Under the pieces are notes generated by a model. It saw nothing but the letters and a program-made list of their open reading frames with translations, had not been told where the DNA came from and made no database searches. Positions 1 through 5,018 of a DNA stretch of 6,003 bases are shown here, in pieces; the first letter of the stretch is position 1, and every line of letters starts with the position of its first letter. Source of the stretch: Bacillota bacterium. GTDB taxonomy: Bacteria > Bacillota > Clostridia > Oscillospirales > Ruminococcaceae. Made by a program: the position numbers and the translations under genes. The DNA lies in NCBI GenBank assembly GCA_029550985.1, contig JAKPGH010000062.1, positions 1 through 6,003 of the forward strand. The letters are read 5' to 3'.

Positions 1-539
1 TGGGAGGGTGCCAGGGCTAGAATACTCCCAATAACGGCCTCCATTTCCCCTTCCATGGCTGCCACCTCGGAAGGGGTAAAGCAATATCCAATGCGGACGG
101 TCAGGGCCCCGCGCCCCGTCCAGCGCTCGCCGCTCCAGCCAATGGAGTAGGAACCTAGGGAAATCCAGAACACTTCGGGAGCATCCCTGCGAACACTGTC
201 GATGGCATGCTCCACCTGATGCAGCAGCAGTTGGGAAATTTCCTCATCGGTGGCGGAGGGAAACGCCACGGGAACCACAATTTCCTCCCGCTGCTCCCGA
301 ATTCCCTGTATTATTTGCTGAGAGATGGCCCATTGGTCGGTATGTAAGTTGTAAAACGGCGGGGCATTGGCTTCGGATTCCAGCAGATTCACCTGCCGGA
401 TGTTGGCGGTTTGCAGGGCGCTGACGGGAAGGAGTTTTGTGCCGACACCGGAAGGAGAGCCGTAGTAAAATAGTCCAACGCATGCGATTGCCATCCCCAG
501 TGCCAGCAGCAGCGCTAATGCTGTTCCCAGAATTTTCAT
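1..539 (-). CDS. Exported or membrane-anchored protein, N-terminal part (truncated by window edge)
   Basis: Reading the minus strand from the ATG at 539-537 gives 179 codons without a stop, running off the window start, so the C-terminus is missing. A good ribosome binding site (GGGGGAG, about 6 bases before the ATG) and a sigma-A-like promoter upstream support this start. Residues about 3-25 are a hydrophobic stretch after a short Lys-containing N-terminus (MKILGTALALL...), so the protein is a signal-peptide or single-anchor protein. A Cys at residue 20 (AIAC) could be a weak lipoprotein site, but the hydrophobic run continues past it. The rest is soluble, with a Gln/Glu-rich helix-like stretch and the segment DAPEVFWISLGSY at about 117-129. 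Clostridial exported transglutaminase-like proteins often carry a 'DxPExFW' segment ahead of the catalytic domain, so this may be such a protein. That is a recollection-based inference and no catalytic domain is in view. The existence of the gene is well supported; its function is not. Confidence 0.75.
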   Translation of the reverse strand, partial: MKILGTALALLLALGMAIACVGLFYYGSPSGVGTKLLPVSALQTANIRQVNLLESEANAPPFYNLHTDQWAISQQIIQGIREQREEIVVPVAFPSATDEEISQLLLHQVEHAIDSVRRDAPEVFWISLGSYSIGWSGERWTGRGALTVRIGYCFTPSEVAAMEGEMEAVIGSILALAPS

Positions 540-564
540 CCCTGCTCCCCCATTTCTACTACAT

Positions 565-592
565 ATTGTACCATAATCAGAAACAGTGTAAA
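565..592 (-). promoter_or_regulatory. Sigma-A-type promoter of the truncated exported-protein gene
   Basis: On the minus strand a -35-like TTTACA (592-587) and a -10-like TACAAT (570-565) are separated by 16 bases. The ATG at 539 lies 25 bases beyond the -10. The promoter sits downstream of the kinase terminator, so this gene appears to be transcribed independently of the kinase. Confidence 0.6.
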
Positions 593-690
593 GTGGTTGT
601 GTGAATGATGCGCAAATTGGCTAAATCTCCATCGGGTTTTTCATCGTTTGGCAGAAAGAAAAGGAAATGTTTGTCTGTAGAGAATCAGAT

Positions 691-727
691 AAAAAATACA
701 ACCCCGGTGATACCATCCGAGGTTGTA
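691..727 (-). terminator. Intrinsic terminator of the PfkB-family kinase gene
   Basis: Read on the minus strand, TACAACCTCGG (727-717) pairs with CCGGGGTTGTA (707-697) over 11 base pairs, counting one U:G wobble, around a 9-base loop. The stem is followed directly by six U residues (696-691). It lies 40 bases after the kinase stop codon. No comparable T-run follows on the plus strand, so the terminator works in the minus direction only. Confidence 0.9.
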
Positions 728-766
728 TAATATGCTTAAATTTTTATCACGATGCCGTGTTGCATC

Positions 767-1645
767 TTACCGGTACAGTTCTTCCATATACCGCTCCACA
801 TCCTTCCGAGTTCCCTTAAAGGGGCCGGGGGTTTCCATCTTGAGGGAAACGAGGGCCGTGGCGGTCAAAAGAGCTTCGGGAATATCGTGGTGTAAACGCT
901 CGGCTATGTAGGCGGAGAAGCAGGTGTCTCCCCTTCCGGTGCGGCCGGACAGGTTCCTTGCCTTAATGGGCTGGGTATAGATTTCTTTTCCGTCGTAGAT
1001 GAGAACTTCGGCGCTGTTGGTAATCATCACTTCGGCGGCACCCCAGGCATGAAGCTGTTTGGCTGCCGCCACCCGGTCGGTGAGGCCGGTCAGAATTTCC
1101 GCTTCGGCGGTATCGGTTTTCAGGAAACGGATTTTGGGGAGATACTCCAACTTCTTCTCCCAGTCCCGGAACACCATTTCCCCATTTTCATCCCGCCGCA
1201 ACAGGCATTGAACATCCACCGCCGCCATGGCCTTCTGGGCGGCATAGGCGATGATATCCTCCCCCAAATCTCCCACCATCAGGCCGGCAATGTGGTAGAT
1301 GGCGGCGTCCACATCGGGGATTTCCTCCACCTTATAAGGCTCGATGCGGCTGATGGCCTTGCAGGTGCGCCGCTCCCGGTCGGCAGTGTGATAAACGTTG
1401 GAAATCGACGTACTGGTGGGGCTGGGAAGGTGAAACACGGTAACGTTGGCGGCATCCCGAAACACTTCATCCACATCAATATCTGACGCAGCTTTGGGGA
1501 GCACAGCCGTCTTGTGCCCCAGCGCGGAGGCGGCGTAACCAGAGTAGACCACAGCACCTCCAATGGCCCGGATGGTGGTGCCGTCATAATCGGTGTTGAT
1601 GTCCAGAGATGGTTGACCCAGAATGAAAGTTGAATACCGTGCCAT
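767..1645 (-). CDS. PfkB/ribokinase-family sugar or polyol kinase
   Basis: This 292-residue protein is predicted to be a cytoplasmic ATP-dependent kinase that phosphorylates a sugar, nucleoside or polyol. Visible family features are the N-terminal substrate-site segment with Asp15 (QPSLDIN), the diglycine GGAVVYSGYAA at 29-39, TDTAEAEILTG at 177-187 where the family usually has an N/D-x-x-E motif, and the C-terminal signature RTGRGDTCF at 235-243 with the predicted catalytic base Asp240. The usual signature is DTxGAGD; here it is GRTGRGD, an arginine-rich variant. The usual GGxxxN is GGAVVY, which places it among the more divergent PfkB subfamilies that include inositol- and nucleoside-kinase-like proteins. 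The substrate is not identifiable. The length is slightly short but complete for the family. AAGGAG at 1658-1653, 7 bases before the ATG, fixes the start. The gene follows the LacI regulator on the same strand and ends in a strong terminator. A LacI-type operator lies upstream, so it is probably part of the same regulon as the EEP-HAD operon. Confidence 0.9.
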   Translation of the reverse strand: MARYSTFILGQPSLDINTDYDGTTIRAIGGAVVYSGYAASALGHKTAVLPKAASDIDVDEVFRDAANVTVFHLPSPTSTSISNVYHTADRERRTCKAISRIEPYKVEEIPDVDAAIYHIAGLMVGDLGEDIIAYAAQKAMAAVDVQCLLRRDENGEMVFRDWEKKLEYLPKIRFLKTDTAEAEILTGLTDRVAAAKQLHAWGAAEVMITNSAEVLIYDGKEIYTQPIKARNLSGRTGRGDTCFSAYIAERLHHDIPEALLTATALVSLKMETPGPFKGTRKDVERYMEELYR

Positions 1646-1752
1646 AGTTCTTCTCCTTTAAATATTGATAAGAAAGCCCTAAGGCTTGAAACCAAAAGGA
1701 AAAAACCAGTATGGGAACCAAAACGCATTGGACTCGGTTTGCCGAACGATAC

Positions 1753-1764
1753 GCAACCGGTTAC
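1753..1764 (-). promoter_or_regulatory. Candidate LacI-type operator upstream of the kinase
   Basis: GCAACCGGTTAC fits the LacI-family pattern GNAANCGNTTNC and has a perfect 8-base palindrome AACCGGTT at its centre. Read on the minus strand it contains AACCGGTTGCG, matching the AAMCGKTTGCG element also found before the regulator gene and before the EEP-HAD operon. It lies about 110 bases upstream of the kinase start, so the local LacI protein probably controls the kinase directly. It is less similar than the other two sites are to each other (CCGG centre instead of ACGT). Confidence 0.5.
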
Positions 1765-1793
1765 AGAATAACATAGAAACAGACCTGACGCAA
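1765..1793 (-). promoter_or_regulatory. Weak candidate promoter for the kinase
   Basis: On the minus strand TTGCGT (1793-1788) and TATTCT (1770-1765) are separated by 17 bases, and the candidate operator abuts the -10. Each box matches consensus only partly (3/6 and 4/6), and the -35 lies inside the hairpin that follows the LacI gene. It could be a real repressed promoter, or the kinase could be transcribed by read-through from the regulator gene. Confidence 0.3.
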
Positions 1794-1814
1794 TATCCGT
1801 CTGTCGCGCAGGTC
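1782..1814 (-). terminator. Possible weak terminator after the LacI regulator gene
   Basis: On the minus strand GACCTG (1814-1809) pairs with CAGGTC (1787-1782). A further 3 bp (CGC/GCG) forms across a one-base bulge, around a 14-base loop. The following sequence is only moderately U-rich (TGTTTCTATGTTATT). It lies 3 bases after the regulator stop. It may attenuate rather than abolish transcription into the kinase gene. Confidence 0.4.
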
Positions 1815-1817
1815 AAA

Positions 1818-2840
1818 CTAAGGATTGTTTTGTAAAGGGGCACAGGAATCGCGCACAATCAAGGTAGGCTCCATAATGCGGTGGGAGTATCCGATGGTGG
1901 GGTCGTTGATCTTGTGAATCAACATATCCACCGCCGCGGCAGCCATGGCTTTTTTCGGCTGGTCAATGGTGGTCAGGTTAATTTTGGGCAGGCTGCTGAA
2001 ATTGATGTTGTCGAAACCGACGAGGGAAAAGTCTTGGGGAATCCGCAACCCGAATTCGTCGGCGGCTTTGATAATGCCCAGCGCCATGGTGTCGGTGGAA
2101 GCCATAATGGCGGTATATTTCAAATGCTCCCGCGTCCGAAACAGCTCTGCGGCAAGGGCGTAGCCTTTCTTTATGGAGCTGTGGGTGTAATGGCTGTCCA
2201 CAAAAGCGGGGGTAAGGCCGTATCGCTTGCAGGCATCCTCGTACCCTTCCGCCCGAAGCTGATGGGTTAAGCTTCCAAGCCGCCGGCCAAAATACAGGAT
2301 GTTGCGATGCCCCAACGAGTAAAGGTAATCCACCCCCAGCATGGTGCCTTTGTAGTTGTCCACAGTCACATAGCTTTCCCGCAGGTCTTTTAAGTTTTCG
2401 CTCATGAACACGGTGGGAGTGGCGCCCAGATGGGGCTTGAGCCGCTCGTAGCTGTCCGCCCCGGCGGGAATGATGATAATGCCGTCCACCTGTCGCCCTA
2501 CCAGCAGGCGGTAGGTTTCCTCCTCGTGGTCTAAATCGCTGCCGGAATTGCAGAGCATCAGGTTGTAGCCCTGGTCCCGCGCATGCTTTTCCACGTAATA
2601 CGCAATTTCCGACATAAAGGGGTTGTTGATTCTTCCCACAATCAAACCAAAAATTTTGGTGGATTGTATCACCAACGAACGGGCAATGGAATTGGGGGTA
2701 TATCCCATCTCTTTACTGATTTGGATGATGCGCTGCCTCGTCTCCTCCCCTATTTCCGGGCTGCCGGAAAGGGCACGGGAGACGGTGGCGTACGAAACTC
2801 CTGCCACCCTGGCAACATCCTTGATGGTAACTCGCTTCAT
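1818..2840 (-). CDS. LacI/GalR-family transcriptional regulator
   Basis: This 340-residue protein has the standard LacI-family layout. The N-terminal helix-turn-helix is TIKDVARVAGVSYATVSRAL (residues 5-24), with Tyr17 and Ala18 at the base-reading positions. A hinge segment SIARSLVIQST lies at 51-61. A periplasmic-binding-protein-like effector domain fills the rest and contains VGFDNINFSSLPKINLTTIDQP (274-294, highly typical of the family). The effector is probably a sugar or related small molecule but cannot be read from the sequence. An in-frame TTG start 12 codons upstream exists, but it lies inside the operator. The ATG at 2840 begins the canonical MKRVTIKDVA start and has GGAG about 10 bases upstream. 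The gene is divergent from the EEP-HAD operon and upstream of the kinase on its own strand. A matching operator just after its own promoter predicts autorepression. Confidence 0.95.
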   Translation of the reverse strand: MKRVTIKDVARVAGVSYATVSRALSGSPEIGEETRQRIIQISKEMGYTPNSIARSLVIQSTKIFGLIVGRINNPFMSEIAYYVEKHARDQGYNLMLCNSGSDLDHEEETYRLLVGRQVDGIIIIPAGADSYERLKPHLGATPTVFMSENLKDLRESYVTVDNYKGTMLGVDYLYSLGHRNILYFGRRLGSLTHQLRAEGYEDACKRYGLTPAFVDSHYTHSSIKKGYALAAELFRTREHLKYTAIMASTDTMALGIIKAADEFGLRIPQDFSLVGFDNINFSSLPKINLTTIDQPKKAMAAAAVDMLIHKINDPTIGYSHRIMEPTLIVRDSCAPLQNNP

Positions 2841-2872
2841 GATTTCTCTACTCCGTTTTAGGCCAGATAATC

Positions 2873-2884
2873 GCAAACGTTTTC
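2873..2884 (-). promoter_or_regulatory. LacI-type operator in front of the regulator gene
   Basis: GCAAACGTTTTC centres on the perfect 8-base palindrome AAACGTTT and fits the GNAANCGNTTNC pattern of LacI-family operators. The 11-base stretch CGCAAACGTTT (2872-2882) is identical to the one at 3037-3047. It lies 14 bases past the -10 of the regulator promoter, where bound repressor would block initiation, which suggests autoregulation. On the minus strand it also resembles a CcpA catabolite-repression (cre) site, TGAAAACGTTTGCG, with mismatches in the last half, so CcpA is an alternative ligand. Confidence 0.7.
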
Positions 2885-2898
2885 AGCTTAATAGGTAT

Positions 2899-2928
2899 AT
2901 GTTACTACAGGAAGCATTTCTTTGTCAA
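2899..2928 (-). promoter_or_regulatory. Promoter of the LacI regulator gene
   Basis: The minus strand has a perfect TTGACA -35 (2928-2923), an 18-base spacer and a moderate TAACAT -10 (2904-2899, 4/6). Transcription would start near 2892, just before the operator, leaving a leader of about 50 bases before the ATG at 2840. Confidence 0.6.
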
Positions 2929-2995
2929 TTCCTGCGGCAAATTCTTGTAGAATGGCTTTCCGCAGCTCGTCTCATACAATATTTGCTTTAAATGA

Positions 2996-3024
2996 TTGAC
3001 AAAACAGCAAATCCTGTATACAAT
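2996..3024 (+). promoter_or_regulatory. Strong sigma-A-type promoter of the EEP-HAD operon
   Basis: A perfect TTGACA -35 (2996-3001), a 17-base spacer and a TACAAT -10 (3019-3024, 5/6) form a near-consensus housekeeping promoter on the plus strand. Transcription would begin near 3031, at the left edge of the operator palindrome, giving a leader of about 77 bases. A promoter this strong is expected to need tight repression. Confidence 0.85.
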
Positions 3025-3030
3025 AAAAAT

Positions 3031-3056
3031 AAATTACGCAAACGTTTGAGAAATTT
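3031..3056 (+). promoter_or_regulatory. LacI-type operator over the start site of the EEP-HAD operon
   Basis: The core CAAACGTTTG (3039-3048) is a perfect 10-base palindrome with the central CG typical of LacI-family sites. Symmetry extends outward to AAATT on the left (3031-3035) and AATTT on the right (3052-3056). In all, 11 of 13 base pairs of a 26-base inverted repeat match. It covers the predicted transcription start and early transcribed region, the classical place for repression. The divergent LacI regulator is the obvious candidate to bind it. Confidence 0.8.
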
Positions 3057-3094
3057 ATACTTGCTTTGTCGGAGTACTTTCCTCATGACCCAGA

Positions 3095-3102
3095 AAAGGA
3101 GG
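3095..3102 (+). promoter_or_regulatory. Ribosome binding site that sets the EEP hydrolase start
   Basis: AAAGGAGG lies 5 bases before the ATG at 3108. It decides the start in favour of this ATG over an in-frame TTG at 3066, which has no comparable site and would add 14 residues unlike the rest of the protein. Confidence 0.85.
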
Positions 3103-3107
3103 CCCGT

Positions 3108-4154
3108 ATGATTTCATTCGACCGAACTCAAATTGAGGCCGCTGCCGCCCTGATTGGAGAGAGAACTCATTTAGATGCACTGCGCACCCACCTTCCCCAA
3201 TATTTTGAGCCGCAGGTAGAAAACAGTGCGAGCGAAGGAGGCTCTCTTCCCTTTCGGGCGGCCGTTTTTAACATGGAGCAGTGCACGCGGGTGCAATACA
3301 TCATTCCCTTTCTGCAATGCCATCCTCAGCTTCGAGATTTGGACGTGATCTTAGCCAACGAGCTGGATATCGGCATGGCCCGTTCCGGAAATCGGGACAC
3401 CCCTCGGGAAATTGCCCAGGCGTTGGGCATGAACTACGTTTTCGGAATCGAGTTCATTACCCGCAAAGCATGGCAAAACGGCAACGCCCAAGGCCTTCAC
3501 GGCAACGCCATTTTTTCCAAATTCCCTCTCCACCGCTGCAAGGTGGTGCCTTTGCCCATTCTGTTTGACTGGTTCTATATGCCAGGCGACCCCCGTTTAG
3601 GGATGCGCAACGCCATTTTTGCCGAAGCGGAAGTAGCTGACGGCAAACGAATTGGCTTGGTCAGCGTCCATTTGGAAAACCGGGCGACGCCCCAGGAACG
3701 GCTGCGCCAGATGACCTTTCTGCTGGATGAGGTGGAGCGGTATTTTGGAGACCTTCCCGTCCTCATCGGCGGCGATATGAACACCAACACCGTTTCGGGC
3801 AACACCCCAGGAAGTATGGAAGAATTGGAAGAAAATCCGCAGGAGCAGCTTCGCCGTTTGGGGGATATCCCCAGTCTGGAGCCTTTGATGGATTTTGCCG
3901 CCCGGCGGGGATTTTCCTACCGCGACTGCAACCTGATGAACAAGGCTACCCGGCGCAAGCCCATGCCCAGCGGCGCCATCGTAAAGCTGAATCTGGACTG
4001 GTTTTTCCAACGGGGCCTAAAATGTTCCCAGCCCCGGCGGGTGGAAACCATCCTTCGGATGAAGGATTTGGAAAACCCGCCGGCCCATGTGGCAGAATTT
4101 GAAGAGAAAGAATTATCCGACCACGACGTAGTAACCGTCATGGTGGAATGTTAG
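3108..4154 (+). CDS. Endonuclease/exonuclease/phosphatase (EEP) fold hydrolase
   Basis: This 348-residue protein belongs to the metal-dependent superfamily that includes DNase I, exonuclease III, sphingomyelinases and inositol polyphosphate phosphatases, which cleave phosphodiester or phosphomonoester bonds. Every active-site landmark is visible: AAVFNME with Asn55, ILANELD with metal-binding Glu85, GNAIFSKFPL at 132-141, VSVHLENR with His188, LIGGDMNTNT with Asp223 and Asn225, LNLDWFF with Asp297, and ELSDHDVV with Asp338 and His339. It should be catalytically active. There is no signal peptide, so it acts in the cytoplasm. About 45 residues without a recognisable motif precede the catalytic fold. 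It is the first gene of an operon with a HAD phosphatase and sits behind a LacI-controlled promoter, across from the regulator. That context favours a small-molecule substrate such as a sugar or polyol phosphodiester over DNA, but this is inference. A nuclease role is not excluded. Confidence 0.9.
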   Translation: MISFDRTQIEAAAALIGERTHLDALRTHLPQYFEPQVENSASEGGSLPFRAAVFNMEQCTRVQYIIPFLQCHPQLRDLDVILANELDIGMARSGNRDTPREIAQALGMNYVFGIEFITRKAWQNGNAQGLHGNAIFSKFPLHRCKVVPLPILFDWFYMPGDPRLGMRNAIFAEAEVADGKRIGLVSVHLENRATPQERLRQMTFLLDEVERYFGDLPVLIGGDMNTNTVSGNTPGSMEELEENPQEQLRRLGDIPSLEPLMDFAARRGFSYRDCNLMNKATRRKPMPSGAIVKLNLDWFFQRGLKCSQPRRVETILRMKDLENPPAHVAEFEEKELSDHDVVTVMVEC

Positions 4155-4164
4155 GAGTTGTGCC

Positions 4165-4935
4165 ATGATAAAAGCGTTTGTATTTGATATGGGCGGAACG
4201 TTGGAAGACGTCATCCATACGCCGGAGATGAACAAATCCTGTGGAGAAGTGATTCTCCAATACCTTGCCGTTCAGGGAATACACATCGACATGGAGCCTG
4301 AGGCCTTTACCCTGCATGTGGAGCAGCAAAACCGAGAGTACCGGCACTGGGGCATGACGAAGTCGCTGCGGGAACTGGACCCCTATTCCATCTGGTCTCA
4401 ATGGTACCTGAAAGGTTTCGAGGTCAACCAGGAGCGGCTGCGCACCATTGCCGACAAGGTGGCCAATTTATGGGAACGCCATTACTATCGGCGCGCTCTG
4501 CGCCCGGAATCCGAAAGAGTGTTGCAGACGCTGAAAGAGAGAGGATTTCGGTTGGGGGTCATCTCCAATACCAGCAGCTACACGCAGGTCATTGAAATCC
4601 TCCATGAGTACGGGTTGCACCACTATTTCGACACCATCTATCTTTCCAGTATCTCCGGATTTCGCAAGCCACATGCGGATATGTTCCTCGCCGCCGCCGC
4701 CGATTTAGGCTGCGCGCCTCAGGAGTGCGTTTATGTGGGGGATACGATTTCCCGGGATGTACGAGGGGCGCGGGCCGCCGGCTATGGTGCCAGCGTGAGA
4801 ATTCAGTCCCACCTGACCCAAATTTCCGACGCCTACTACCATACCGAAAAGGAGGAAGCGGATTACCCCGTTTCCAACCTGTTGGATATGTTACAACTGG
4901 ACATTGCAACTCCCATAACATCTGCCGTCCAGTGA
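4165..4935 (+). CDS. HAD-superfamily hydrolase (likely phosphatase) with DxGGT motif I
   Basis: This 256-residue cytoplasmic protein has all four HAD motifs: FDMGGTLED (nucleophile Asp8), GVISNTSS (Ser134), GFRKPHADMF (Lys168) and YVGDTISRDVRGARAAGY (Asp193 and Asp198). The region between motifs I and II (about 20-115) is a helical C1-type cap. Most HAD phosphatases have DxDGT; here the second Asp is Gly10, so the usual general acid/base is absent. DxGGT versions recur in the superfamily, so this is probably a genuine subfamily rather than an inactive enzyme, but it makes the exact reaction uncertain. It could be a phosphatase on a sugar or polyol phosphate. It starts 10 bases after the EEP gene; its AGGAG site (4153-4157) overlaps the EEP stop codon, and the ATG is 7 bases further on. 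The two are therefore translated from one transcript. Confidence 0.9.
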   Translation: MIKAFVFDMGGTLEDVIHTPEMNKSCGEVILQYLAVQGIHIDMEPEAFTLHVEQQNREYRHWGMTKSLRELDPYSIWSQWYLKGFEVNQERLRTIADKVANLWERHYYRRALRPESERVLQTLKERGFRLGVISNTSSYTQVIEILHEYGLHHYFDTIYLSSISGFRKPHADMFLAAAADLGCAPQECVYVGDTISRDVRGARAAGYGASVRIQSHLTQISDAYYHTEKEEADYPVSNLLDMLQLDIATPITSAVQ

Positions 4936-4941
4936 CGGCAG
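4922..4941 (+). other. Perfect hairpin spanning the HAD stop codon
   Basis: CTGCCGTC (4922-4929) and GACGGCAG (4934-4941) form a perfect 8-bp GC-rich stem with a 4-base loop CAGT. The TGA stop (4933-4935) straddles the loop and right arm. No T-run follows in either direction, so it is not a classical terminator by itself. It may protect the transcript 3' end or act with the larger hairpin about 26 bases downstream. Confidence 0.6.
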
Positions 4942-4966
4942 CCTATCGCATAAGCCCTACAAGCAA

Positions 4967-5004
4967 AACAGCAGGCTGTTGCCACAACGGCATAGCCTGC
5001 TGTT
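4967..5004. terminator. Convergent terminator between the HAD and flavodiiron genes
   Basis: AACAGCAGGCT (4967-4977) and AGCCTGCTGTT (4994-5004) form a perfect 11-bp stem. A further 4 bp (TGCC/GGCA) sits above a small internal loop, with the terminal loop ACAAC. On the minus strand the stem runs into TTTTGCTT, ending the flavodiiron transcript 14 bases after its stop. On the plus strand the tail is AT-rich (CATAATATATTG) rather than a T-run, so termination of the EEP-HAD transcript is plausible but weaker. Confidence 0.8.
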
Positions 5005-5018
5005 CATAATATATTGCC

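Noticed and set aside
244..483. Minus-strand 79-residue reading frame
   Set aside because: It overlaps, in another frame, the open frame that starts at 539 with a ribosome binding site, promoter and signal-like N-terminus. Its Arg-rich composition is typical of an out-of-frame read.
540..766. Hidden small gene or RNA between the kinase and the exported-protein gene
   Set aside because: Beyond the kinase terminator and the downstream promoter, the stretch 600-690 shows no credible start with a ribosome binding site and no stable fold.
1049..1486. Plus-strand 145-residue frame opposite the kinase
   Set aside because: It is antisense to a clearly conserved kinase, has no ribosome binding site or recognisable motif, and its composition (Gly/His-rich) fits a shadow of GC-rich coding sequence.
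1279..1728. Minus-strand 149-residue frame overlapping the kinase start
   Set aside because: It runs out of frame through the kinase coding region and shows no domain; the kinase frame has the family motifs.
1718..1731. CCAAAACGCATTGG as a fourth LacI-type operator
   Set aside because: Only the left half (AAAACG) fits; the right half after CG reads CATT instead of NTT, and the shared TTGCG half-site is missing.
2841..2876. Upstream TTG start for the LacI regulator
   Set aside because: The TTG lies inside the operator and would add 12 residues before the canonical MKRVTIKDVA start, so the ATG at 2840 is preferred.
3066..3107. Upstream TTG start for the EEP hydrolase
   Set aside because: It lacks a ribosome binding site, while AAAGGAGG stands 5 bases before the ATG at 3108.
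3597..4010. Minus-strand 137-residue frame opposite the EEP gene
   Set aside because: It is antisense to an intact catalytic domain and has no ribosome binding site or motif.
3108..4935. EEP-HAD pair as an anti-phage nuclease system
   Set aside because: EEP-fold nucleases exist, but LacI control, a sugar-type kinase in the same regulon and the absence of any defence-type neighbour favour small-molecule metabolism.
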